From Nymphalis io (Eukaryota; Arthropoda; Insecta; Lepidoptera; Nymphalidae), in NCBI RefSeq assembly GCF_905147045.1, contig NC_065906.1, positions 11,408,001 to 11,472,000 of the forward strand: a stretch of 64,000 nucleotides of DNA. Direction: 5' to 3'. Each line of letters begins with the position of its first letter. The first letter of the stretch is position 1. A program made the translations under genes and the position numbers. Below the pieces are notes generated by a model. That model saw only the letters and a program-made list of their open reading frames with translations. It had not been told where the DNA came from and ran no database searches. Positions 44,195 to 54,229 of this stretch are shown here, piece after piece.

Positions 44195-44760
44195 TATGTA
44201 CATGTTGTTATATTTCTATTGCTTTTTAAAAAGTGCTGATTATTTATTTAATCAAAGCGGTTTTGTCCTAAATATTCTTTTCATTCATTTCATTTCCATA
44301 TATTAAAGAAAATTGAATAATTTTTTTTTAAATTATTAGTTGTGATTAGCATAACAAAGAGAAAGATTCAAAAGTCGGAGGTATGATAGTCGTTTTTCTT
44401 GTTTTTTAATCCGAAGTAGGACAAAACAACAAGTTACTATGTATCGTGTTCTTGTACGAGCAACTCACTTGCTACCAATGCCAATAGTTTAGTTAATGAA
44501 TTAATATGAATAAGATGTTATCAGTATTTAATGTAGGATACAGTTTTACAAACAGGAGTTTGGTAAAACCAACTCGAAAATAATCGAAAACGATCGTAAA
44601 CTTATAATTTTTGATATAAGCCTGTCGAAATAATTTAATTACTCACCTGTAGATAAATATTGCTATTTTTATTACAAAGGAGATTATATTTAAAAATATG
44701 TCAGCTTTACTTTATTCAAAGAGCTAATAAAGAGGTTTGAGAAATTATCGCCTATATATA
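44195..44760. other. Spacer, nothing supported
   Basis: AT-rich; no coding frame or recognised repeat. Confidence 0.4.
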
Positions 44761-44764
44761 TTAT

Positions 44765-44910
44765 ATCTACGCCTGAAATCTTTCCGATCGAGTCGGATTT
44801 GCCATATTATCGGATTATAAGAGAGGAATTACTCAAATTATGTTTTCGCACACTTTTGCATTAGAATGTGTTCCTGTGCAGTCGGGTTGACAGGGAGAGA
44901 TCATCGTCTT
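44765..44910 (+). repeat. SINE family C, 3' half
   Basis: aatctttccgatcgagtcgg, atcggattataagagagga, tttcgcacacttttgcatta and gtgcagtcgggttgacagg. Confidence 0.6.
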
Positions 44911-44919
44911 TTATCATAT

Positions 44920-45540
44920 TATGTTCATATTTTACGACCTTTTATTTACCTAACTTGCAATGTTTGTTCGGGTAGAATCCTGCAACTCAATTTTGAAGCA
45001 GATATCTTCAACCGATTGAGCTGCTTTTTTTTATTAGTTTTATTTTTTTATTTTTTTTATTATATAAAATGACTGTGCAGGTGTGGTGCAGATATCTGGT
45101 GCCTTTTATTTTCAATTGCTTTACAAAATGACATAACTAAATATTCAGAGATAATCTAATCTCTGTGACACTCAAAGGTGTTTAATTTACATAATTATAA
45201 GGAAGCACATCTGCGTAACGAATTGTATCTGTAATTACAGATTACCGCTTGACAGATTGTGGTTGATATTAATTAGTCTTCTAATTAGCTGTGATGCGAG
45301 GTTGTAACAGTTGATTTGTCAAAAGTAGAAAGCGATATTGGATATAAAAAAGCAATACTCTATAAATAGTAGTACGTACAATTTGAATGATTACAGACTT
45401 AAGTACTGTTAATGAATGAGTTTGCTTGAAAATGAGCGCTTCTCGTTAGTTAGTAAACTAATGAACAACAGTTCAACATTACTTCCCAGTATTTGATCCT
45501 TGTGCTTTTAAGTTTCGGTATTTTCTTTATAGTTACTGTT
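44920..45540. other. Spacer, nothing supported
   Basis: Long T-runs near 45025-45065. No coding frame beyond a chance one at 44866-45072 that starts in the SINE. Confidence 0.4.
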
Positions 45541-45544
45541 ATAA

Positions 45545-45800
45545 TAATAGTGTTGTAACTGCCTGCAAATATCCCACTGCTGAATGAAAGGTTCCTGTCT
45601 TTTAGATTAGAAGGTTCGAAACTCTACCACTTTAATAAAATACGGGTCGTGCACAGAAGTGGCACAGTAAAATTCGACACATGCACGATGTATTCATCTA
45701 TTAATTATAAACACAAATTAAGCACATGAAAACTAAATTGTACGTGCCTAGGTTAAAACCCAGCTCACAGTCACGTGTTCTACTCATTTTGCTATTTTGA
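45545..45800 (-). repeat. SINE family B, reverse
   Basis: tgcaaatatcccactgctga, taaacacaaattaagcacat and ccaggttaaaacccagct-type head, reverse of the reference copy. Confidence 0.55.
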
Positions 45801-45804
45801 CTAT

Positions 45805-46360
45805 AAATAATTCATTATAATAATATAGCTATGATGGCTATACATATGATATGTCTTGTTTTTCTTATATAATACTCTGTATCCTCAGTTTATTATGGAA
45901 GTAATAAATGTCTTTTAAACTTTGTGAAGTAATAATAATATTCATGCAATAAATAATAGACTAAACTTCAATTAGTAATTAATCAAATTTATTGACTTTA
46001 ACTATTATTTTATGATAATAATATTTGTTGTAAGATGTCAATAGCTCATTGGCATACGAGCGGCCTTGCGGTGTAAAGGTCGTGGGTTGTAATATTCGAT
46101 TTTCCATGCCGTTTTAGCTATTATAATATATAAGAAAATATGAATATTAGTAATATCTTGAAAACAAACTTAGATAGTATTATATATTTTTATATAAAGA
46201 TATGAAGTAAAGTCAATAAGGACAGCCATTTTTGATATCTCGTGTCGATAGCCTTTAACTTTTACTATTTATAACAACTTCAAAATCTGATAGCGTGTTT
46301 AGATTGTAGATAGTACGTACATGGTATAATAAAAACAGAAAACATACTTTATTATATATG
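45805..46360. other. Spacer with a small tRNA-like fragment
   Basis: At about 46050-46095 a block reading gcggccttgcggtgtaaaggtcgtgggttg resembles a SINE head without the body. Otherwise AT-rich with nothing supported. Confidence 0.35.
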
Positions 46361-46366
46361 GAGTTA

Positions 46367-46433
46367 GTAATAGTCCGTAAATGTCCCCACCACGCTGCTC
46401 CACTGCGGGGTTGGGACATTTACGGACTATTAC
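46367..46433. repeat. 67-bp hairpin with 21-bp perfect stem
   Basis: 46367-46387 is exactly complementary to 46413-46433; the loop is 25 bases (46388-46412). The arm sequence (ccgtaaatgtccc) and loop (caccacgctgctccactgcg) come from the 3' part of SINE family B, so the hairpin looks like a rearranged SINE tail. Confidence 0.9.
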
Positions 46434-46465
46434 ACATAGGTGGGCACACATGAAGCAAGATTTAA

Positions 46466-46850
46466 TTGATGAATTTAATAAGTATTTGGCTATTACGGAG
46501 ACATAAAAGATCAAATAATGTAGGCATATTAAAAAAGAAAACTCAAAATGCTTCATGCCGAAGTCTGTGGAGAAAGAAATTACAATCGCTGAAGAGTTTG
46601 TTCATTCGTTTGTTTATTTTCTCGAGCGCGCTAATCACTGGAACTGCCAGTGTGATTTGGAAAAACCTTTTTAAGTTTGATAGCCCATTTATTAAAGTTA
46701 CCCTTACTAATATTATAAAAGCGAGTGTGAACCTGTTTGAACCGATAATCATAAAATTTTACATGGATGCTGTCAGGGCTACCACAAAGGATTTAAGATA
46801 TCTTATAAATGACCCCCTCGTGCGGAAACTAGTAGACATACATATATTTA
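46466..46850 (+). other. Unidentified open frame running into a family A repeat
   Basis: An open frame of 176 codons covers 46466-46996, but the part after 46852 is reverse family A sequence. The unique part, about 128 codons, has basic stretches (LLRRHKRSNN, SLWRKKL) and hydrophobic ones (SLFIRLFIFSSALITG). It starts at TTG with ATG next to it. No splice sites or family recognised. Either a chance frame or the remnant of a coding exon truncated by the repeat. Confidence 0.25.
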
Positions 46851-46851
46851 A

Positions 46852-47048
46852 CACTGGTGGTAGAGCTTTTTGCAAGCTCGTCTGGGTAGGTACCACTCAC
46901 TCATCAGATATTTTAACGCAAAACAGCAGTAGCGCATTAGCGATGTACGCGATGGTTAACATTTCTTACAATGCCAATGTCTATAGGCATTGGTGACCAC
47001 TTACCATCAGGTAGCCCATTTGCTCATCCGTCTACTTATACTATAAAA
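46852..47048 (-). repeat. Interspersed repeat family A
   Basis: Reverse blocks ggtggtagagctttttgca, gctcgtctgggtaggtacca, tcttacaatgccaatgtcta and ggtgaccacttaccatcagg. Confidence 0.75.
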
Positions 47049-47054
47049 AAATAG

Positions 47055-47885
47055 CATCAAGCTATGACGAGTAAGCACTAGGTATTTCATAAATTCCTTT
47101 GAAGCTTTTTATTACTCGGGATAAAAGTAATTTTTCTTGATTCGGAAACACAAAAGACCAAAAGGAAAGCGTAATATTATCAAAGTGTGTTTTTCTTTCT
47201 GTATAATTAGTTTTGTAAGCGGTGATTCAGCTTAGATAGTTCTTTTAAGCAGATACGGCCCCGTAACACTTTAACTATAGAAACAGTTTTCCCGACATTG
47301 AACATTGCACGCTTTAACCATATTTACTTTACATAATATGTATTGATGATGATAAATGTACTCCGGCCCGAGTATTTCCATACACAAGAAACCTTTTTAT
47401 GGAACATAAATAGACAAGTATTGGAATAACAGAGTGGGGACGCATGCATATGTATGTTGTGTCCTCGCTCGATCTACACCTATTGTAAACTTTAAAACTA
47501 TTCCCATAGGGATCATAGTTGGTTAGTAGTAACGTGGCGACTGGTCGTCTGTACCTGCCTAGGGTTGGCGATATTTTTTTTGCTATTTTACATATTTCTT
47601 TTTAATATAAATTGAATACGTAATTAAAACCAAATTAATACCTGCTTTAAATGTAAATAATTATTGTGGTTGATGTGATTGGATAATGAACATTGCAACC
47701 GCCTTGAAATTTTTATTATGTTGCGATTTTATACATAATGCATATGTGATTAAGCGGGTTATATGCTTACTAATTAATGAGTTGTCATACAAAATTACTC
47801 ACAATATTTTCAAGGTTACGTAACATGACGAGCGATAACCCTATAAAATTTCCTGTATAAGGCGATGCACAAGCGGGGTGAGGCA
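47055..47885. other. Spacer, nothing supported
   Basis: AT-rich, no coding frame or recognised repeat. Confidence 0.4.
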
Positions 47886-47892
47886 CAAAGAC

Positions 47893-48168
47893 TCAATTAT
47901 ATTTTGAAGCACGTTTCAGGCATTTCAATTTTATATCTCGACCGTCGGTGCCCGCCGGGAGCCGGTGCGAGGCGAGCATTGTATTAACTAACTCACGACG
48001 GCTAGCGGCTTGCGCGCTCCGAATTATATCGGAAAACGATATTTTTTTCCATTTAATTCGTTCACCTTTTGTCCCCCAATTGGTGGTATTGAATTTAACT
48101 ACCATATTTTGGAGATTATTAAACTCATACAGTGAGTTTACTGCTTGGATAAAGATTTTATTATACAC
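47893..48168 (-). other. Unidentified 91-codon open frame over a GC-rich patch
   Basis: The minus-strand frame begins at ATG 48168 and includes NWGTKGERIKWKKISF and SAQAASRRELVNTMLASHR. The patch 47935-48025 is GC-richer than its surroundings. The plus strand is open too (47948-48250), so strand and reality are uncertain. No family recognised. Confidence 0.2.
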
Positions 48169-48447
48169 TGTGTCAACGGTGTTTCATGTTCAACATTATT
48201 ATTTTCGGACATACTCGAGGGCACGTCACGTATTTGCTGGTATAAAATAACTTTAACGTCGTCTCAGCATCCAAAGTATCCAAGTGTTAAGATATACGTT
48301 TTGAAGCTCTGTGAATTCCATTTAGGATAAATCAGGACATAATACGAACAGGTTGTTGTGGTTTTCTTTTAATAAATTTTAATTTTATATGTTGGAAAAA
48401 TTATAGAAATAATAATAATATAAAATTTAAAAACGTTTTCTTTTATG

Positions 48448-48705
48448 TTATAGAATAGGTAAGCGGAAAGGCCACTTGATGGTGACACCCCCGTCCATAA
48501 ACATAGACACTAATGAATATTTACCATTCTTTATCGCCAATCACTTTGAGAACTAAGATGTCATGTCCTTCGTGCTTGTAGTTACACTACAAGCTTCACT
48601 TACCCTTCAAAACGGAGCACCATAATACTTAGTACTGCTGTTTTGCGGTATCATATCTGATGAGTGAGTGGACCTAGACGAGCTTGCACAACGCCCTACC
48701 GCTAA
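48448..48705 (+). repeat. Interspersed repeat family A, diverged
   Basis: ttatagaataggtaagcgga, tttgagaactaagatgtcat, ctgttttgcggtatcatatc and gagcttgcacaacgccctac. Confidence 0.7.
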
Positions 48706-48709
48706 GTAA

Positions 48710-49245
48710 GTGCTGTGCTTACCTTAAACGTTGACATTGTTGATTTCATCAATCTAATCATAATAGATTTGCAATAGATCTTCTACCGAAGTGTTACACA
48801 CCTAACTTCAGAAATCTTCAATTTTTAGATTAATAACTTAATGACTACCGCTGTCGGCTTGACATAGGATTTGAATCCCGAACATCGAAAATAAATAATA
48901 AGTAACTGAACTAAAAAGGCAGCTCAAAAATTAACTCAAGCAGTAAAGTATTTCGACAGATGTTCACAAAAACAAAGTCGCGGGAACTAATTCGTTTAAG
49001 CTCCGTGCAAAAAAAAATTATTAAACAAAAATACACCAAAAAATTCCCCCATCATTCCCGTTATAAAAGAAACTGTAAAGGGTCGTTTTAGATAAAATTA
49101 TATAAAGAACTATTATCAGATGACAAAGGTTTTGAGAGGCTGAGCTTGAGGGTGAAAATTATACAGAACTTATCTTAAAAAAACATTTGCTTCTTATAAT
49201 AATAGAACAGTTTTTAATTGTGTCGTTCCAAACGTAGCGTTTTGT
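48710..49245. other. Spacer, nothing supported
   Basis: AT-rich sequence without coding frames. Confidence 0.4.
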
Positions 49246-49249
49246 TCGT

Positions 49250-49800
49250 TTTTTTTAATTATAAGGTTGGAATAGAATAATATTTCGAGACGAAAGCGAC
49301 GAGTCACCTTCCGATTTACGCAGGTAATGACCGGTCACGGTTGTTTTGGAGAATACTCCTTCTGTGAAATCGTCATGGTCCAGAAGGAGATGGCGGAGCG
49401 GGAACGGGAAAGAGCCAATCCTGCTTGGCGAAGATGATGTCAGCATCTTCTCGGCCATTCCACAGCCCCGACGCCCGGGGATTAAAAGATAGGGCGTTGC
49501 TCTGGGGCCGAGGATACGTGAGGTGGGGGCCTCACGTGTCCTATTTCAGATGAACTTGAGGAGGACGGCAGCCGGGATGGCCTTGCGCTGCCGTACGCAC
49601 TAGCGAAGTGTGCGGGGGGCGGAGCACAGCATTGGAGGGGCCGCAGATGCGTTATGTCACCACGATTCCTCAGCCTTTACTATCCGTGCCGAGAACGGCC
49701 ATTGCAGTAGTTTTAGTGGGTAAGAATCCCACATAACCCGGCTCCTCCTCCCATGGAACCCGGCTCCTCCTCCCATGAAACCCGGGCACCTTTCAAAAAG
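49250..49800 (+). mobile_element. GC-rich remnant of an R1-type LINE 3' region
   Basis: A sharply bounded GC-rich block in AT-rich DNA. It contains gaaagcgacgagtcaccttc and a tail reading agtgggtaagaatcccacat, which look like LINE 3' regions of the R1 group in Lepidoptera. This is recognition by general appearance, not by alignment. A 21-base unit around acccggctcctcctcccatg is tandemly duplicated at about 49737-49779. The antisense frames 49255-49458 and 49657-49857 are not genes. Confidence 0.4.
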
Positions 49801-49859
49801 TTTCAACTGCGTGAAAAAAATATATTTCTGAATGTACATAATATGGTAACAAGACATTG

Positions 49860-50205
49860 AAAATTGTTTGTAATTTTTAAAGTTTGTATGTTAAAGAATA
49901 TAGCTTAATTGAAATTATGAACTCCATTTTGTCAATTAATATTTTAGGTATTAAAAACGCCTTTGTCCTTCCTGGGGGTTCAAGTTTGCTTCATACCAAA
50001 TTTCATCAATTTCGGTTCTGTGGCTTAGCCGTGAAAGCTTAACTGACATGTTTAGACAGACAAGAGTTTTCATCGCATTTATAATATTAGTAGGTATAGA
50101 TAAGAAACATGATCAAATACTTTGTAACTTTACTACTACCATTGATACGGTAGTAATATTGCTCTGTAAAAATACACTTATTATACATTTTAGTTTAATT
50201 ATAAG
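49860..50205. other. Spacer, nothing supported
   Basis: AT-rich. A short stretch at about 49970-50040 (ccaaatttcatcaatttcgg) resembles the end of a further transposable element but cannot be assigned. Confidence 0.3.
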
Positions 50206-50209
50206 TGTA

Positions 50210-50275
50210 ACCGTAACAGCCTGTGAATGTCTCACTGCTGGGCTAAGGCCTCCTCTCCCTTTTTTGAGGAGAAGT
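50210..50275 (-). repeat. SINE family B, tail only
   Basis: gtaacagcctgtgaatgtct, ctgctgggctaaggcctcct and ttttttgaggagaag are the reverse of the family tail. Confidence 0.65.
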
Positions 50276-50338
50276 ATAAGTGTAAATGTAAGCTTAATTA
50301 TTAGAAAGTACTTCTTATACACTAAATATTATATAATA

Positions 50339-50625
50339 TTACTGGTGGTAGAGCTTTGTGCAAGCTCGTCTGGGTAGGTACCACCATCAGATATTCTACC
50401 GAAAAACAACAGTACTTATTATTGTTGAGTTCCGGTTTGAAGGGTGAGTGAGCCAGTGTAATTACAGGCACACGGGACATAAAATCTTAGTTCCCAAGGT
50501 TGGTGGCGCATTGGCTATGTAAGCGATGGTTGACATTTCTTACAATGCCAATGTCTAAGGGCGTTTGGTGACCACTTACCATCAGGTGGCCCATATGCTC
50601 GTCCGTTTTCCTATTTTATAAAAAA
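50339..50625 (-). repeat. Interspersed repeat family A, full length
   Basis: From actggtggtagagctttgtg to cgtccgttttcctattttat and an A-run. High similarity to the copies at 39671 and 43900. Confidence 0.85.
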
Positions 50626-50639
50626 AAAATATATATCAG

Positions 50640-51180
50640 AGTACTAAACTATATACACCAATGTATGTGGTACGTTTTCGCAGAAGCAGTTCGCATTTGC
50701 TGTGTCTGCAATATTTTTCTGTTCTTTATAAAGTTACACAATAGTTATATATTGTTGTTAATTATATGTTTTTTATTTTTTCCAATGTTTCTTTTGTCGA
50801 TACACAGCTTTATACTTACAAAGCTTATGATTAAGTAATACATTAAGTATCAAGTTGTATTGACTTTTTGAATTTCTTCAAACGTACTTTGCTAGTTAAA
50901 AGTAAAAGGAGATGAAGATAGTATTCATTAATTATTTCGTGTATTCGTGTTATTCTATACAAAATTTATAAAGCTAGTAAAATTAAGAGTAGAAAAAAAT
51001 ATCCTACAAATTATCTTTGCTTAACAAGAAATTGAAATCTCATGTAAAAAACATTGGAGAATAAAGTTAATTACTCGATAATATATTTAGTAGATTATAT
51101 AGAAAACGTTGTGTAAATATTCCTTAATTTTCATAAATAATAAATATTCATGTTATTGTTTTGACTTAAAAAAAGTAATT
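50640..51180. other. Spacer, nothing supported
   Basis: AT-rich sequence without coding frames or recognised repeats. Confidence 0.4.
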
Positions 51181-51184
51181 ACGA

Positions 51185-51320
51185 AGTTTACTGGTGGATT
51201 TTCTCGGTAGAATCTACATTCCGAAACGGTGGCGGATTCAAATTTAATTAAATGATATAACAAGATCAATGAAAAGTATTTATAAGATTCTAGTTGAAAA
51301 CATCATATTTTGATTTTCAT
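51185..51320 (+). repeat. LINE 3'-end repeat, family E
   Basis: ttctcggtagaatctacatt, ccgaaacggtggcggattca and a terminal ttttgattttcattg. Confidence 0.6.
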
Positions 51321-51338
51321 TGTCGTTGATTAACATAG

Positions 51339-51452
51339 GTGGTAAACTGGTCCACACTTCTGGTGTTCCAAGAGCTGGCGCTTATTTAGCCCAAAGGCTG
51401 AGTCTAGCGGTACAGAGAGGTGCCAGCGTTTGGGGTACAATGCCACAGGAAA
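51339..51452 (+). other. Probable exon, gene unidentified
   Basis: Acceptor CATAG at 51334-51338, then two bases finishing a codon, then GKLVHTSGVPRAGAY, LAQRLSLAVQRGASVWGT and MPQE, then a GTATTT donor at 51453. The exon is 114 bases, phase 1 at both ends. The peptide is compact, mixed and conserved-looking, unlike chance frames in this AT-rich DNA. I do not recognise the family. The donor is mediocre; the frame continues open to TAA at about 51530. Confidence 0.4.
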
Positions 51453-51539
51453 GTATTTTAGTCGGCGTGTTTTTCTATAAATTTGTAAGGCCTTTCTTGT
51501 TTTTTATTTTAATTTTAGTTATATATAAATAAAAATGAC

Positions 51540-52670
51540 TACATAGTTTAACACAAAACACCAGCGGACGATACACCTAAACTTTCCTCTTGAATCACTA
51601 TGTTCATTGGTGTAAAACGCATGACAATTCGTTTGGTAGTTTTTGAGTTTAACGCGTTTGGACAGACAGATGACGAGAGAGAAGGACGCAGCGCAGAGTG
51701 CGCAATATTTTGTATTACTTTGTAGTAAGGAAACAATATTACAAACCACACATACAAAAACAATTATTACATAGATATGCCTCGTTATTACGATCTAGAT
51801 GTAATAATTAAAAAATAATGTTTTTAAAAAGAGTTTGAATTGTAAATTAGACTCTATACGAAAGAAATAAGTTTTAAAATCAATTAAATCATTAAAGGGA
51901 TACAGATAGTATTAGAGGGCGCGACATACGAGTGTAATTTCCCTCAGTCCCCCTAATATGAGAGATAAGGTGTGATTACAGTAATGAGCCAGTAATCACC
52001 GGCTGCCGAGCACGACCGGAAGCGGACGAGAATTCACGAATGTTAGCTACTCAGTGGGGCATTGTGTCGAGACTCGCGACTTTTTTAATTACAAGAACTA
52101 AAATATATATATAATATTTTAAATTTCGAATGAATTATTTTTACACGTGTAGTTGTATAACAGAGGTTAGAGTTCTTTTCTTTTCTTTCTTTTCTTTTTA
52201 TCTTAGTGTCCGACGGACGGGCACGCGAATGTTAAGTTTATTTTAACACAGGTAACTAAGTTATATTTATTTTGTTATAAAGCATAATTAATTCTTCTTG
52301 GAAATAATAAATTATTATTTTTATTAATAATCGTATTGTATATTTCGTTGCTTAAGGACTTCATCTATATCGCGTATTGTGTACGAGGTGTAACTATGTA
52401 TGTACATGCGTCTGAATAACTACAAAGTATGTTTTCATAGTATAAAATTTGATTAATTTTAAAAATATAAAATAATATAATCATTTATAATAATACATTA
52501 CATTTAGAAATAAAATATTTGCTTACCGTTAACAAATACATTTTTAAACTGACAAGTAAATACGTACAAAAAAAATGATCAGCAATGTTGTTAATTAATT
52601 GTTAAAGTAAATGGTATAAAAACACACACCTATTATATAAAAAATACATATATAATATAGCATTACTATA
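51540..52670. other. Spacer with a GC-richer patch near 52 kb
   Basis: The patch at about 51905-52080 (aatcaccggctgccgagcac, gaccggaagcggacgagaat) might be a promoter or untranslated exon, but no frame supports it. A pyrimidine run of ttctttt units lies at 52175-52201. The minus-strand frames at 51519-51763 lack coding character. Confidence 0.3.
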
Positions 52671-52679
52671 TACACATTA

Positions 52680-53100
52680 CAAAAAGAAGGCCGACGTATT
52701 GATTAGTACTAAATAATAAGCAGGTAATGTATCACCCCTCCTACACGTGTGATCGGAACGGCTTAACCCGAGGCTAAATAGGCAACTGCCTAAAAGGCCC
52801 GTGTCGCTCAGGGGCAGCATTAGGAAATTAAAAAGAAATAATCCGATCGTATCGATACTCTTGGGGCACTTCCGAGTAAAATTAATCCCAAAGTGAAAAA
52901 TAACTTTTCTAACTTTGGAATTAAGTGTGTGTACAAAATACAAAGTTACAAACACAAGCTGACCGCTACCTCTTCCGCGCCCGCGTACACGTAATCATAA
53001 CCTAATTTATTTCAAACCCTCGCAAAGTCCATTGCTAACAAATTACTGTTGTCGGCTTCACGATCCTCCTTGACAAAGAGAACTATAGAAACATGGTTCC
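52680..53100 (-). other. Repeat-like block, unidentified
   Basis: Contains ggctaaataggcaactgcct and ggcccgtgtcgctcagggg, sequence of the kind that flanks domesticated or decayed hAT-type transposons. The assignment is a guess. The minus frame 52677-52955 runs through it and is not supported as a gene. Confidence 0.2.
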
Positions 53101-53560
53101 GTACCACTCACAACTAAGATCGATAGCATGGTCAAAGTTGGGAGATAATTGCCGACGCCAAATGAAATGGGAACCTTTAAACCATTTTTCATTTCTGCTG
53201 CCGGATCTCCGCGATGGAATCCACATTCCAAATTAATGACACTTAGACATTCTTTAATTGTTCATTCAAAAACGTTTCTGGCGTTGTAACATGAATAAAA
53301 AAATGTCAGGTACTCTAGTAAGAAATAATTTCATTTAAAATAACATTATTAACGCTCTACGATCGCGATTAAAGAGCCAATGCCCTCAACAAATCACTCA
53401 CTAGGAAAAACGTAAAATTTTTGAGTAATTATAAATAATATACGCAAGGAAAAAAGACAATTTAAAACCCTTCCGTGAAACTTTTGTAAGCTAACAGTAT
53501 AAAACGAAATCTACCATCCTATGGACACTAAAATGAACCGACAGAACTTGGACCTTATCA
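53100..53560. other. Spacer, nothing supported
   Basis: No coding frame or recognised repeat. Confidence 0.35.
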
Positions 53561-53562
53561 CT

Positions 53563-54024
53563 TTATATATAAGCCCTAAAATGGAACAACACAATTTCTT
53601 TAACAAATGTAATGTTCATAAAGAGTAGAAAATATTGATCCTTATTGTTATGCAAATAAGATTGAAATTTCAACAGCAAGGCAGACAATTGTAGTGTAGT
53701 ATAGAGGTCCGTAGGAATGAAGCGGCATTTTATTTGAACACCTACAATTAACATAAAATATTTTAAACAGGGCCGTGGGCGAATGTAACCCGTATAACTT
53801 GCAGGTACGATTATATTCTTGTTTATTTTGAATCTTATGCTGATTGCCATTAGGTTGAATATTGTTTTGAATTCACATAAATTGTTATTAATTAGTCTAC
53901 TAACACCTTTAATTGTCCTTAAAGTTTTCGTTATAAGTATATCATTTGACATTTTTGAGTTATAAAATACGTTATGATAAAAATGGTTACAGCGAAGTTT
54001 TCCAGAGTTACCTACACAGTCCAA
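53563..54024 (-). other. Unidentified 153-codon open frame
   Basis: The longest open frame of the window outside transposons and the lipase apart from mixed repeat frames. It starts at ATG 54024, just beside a reverse SINE. The product is rich in Ile, Leu, Asn, Lys and Phe, as expected of a chance frame in AT-rich DNA, but includes a more ordinary central part (ASYTGYIRPRPCLKYFML, CRFIPTDLYTTLQLSALLL). No domain, signal peptide or splice site recognised. Confidence 0.2.
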
Positions 54025-54044
54025 AAGCAGTTGCTGGTTTTCTT

Positions 54045-54225
54045 ATAATCAATCTACGATTAACATGCAGGTTTCCTAAAGATGTTTTCCTTGAGCGTAA
54101 AGCACGAGATGAATTATAATCACAAATTAAGCACATGAAAATTCAGTGGTGCTTGCCCGGGTTTGAACCCACGATCATCGGTAAGATTTACGCGTTCTTA
54201 CCACTGGGCCAGCTCTGCTTTTCTA
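54045..54225 (-). repeat. tRNA-headed SINE, family B
   Basis: taaagatgttttccttgagc, cacaaattaagcacatgaaa, gcccgggtttgaacccacg (reverse B box) and accactgggccagctctg. Confidence 0.8.
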
Positions 54226-54229
54226 AATA

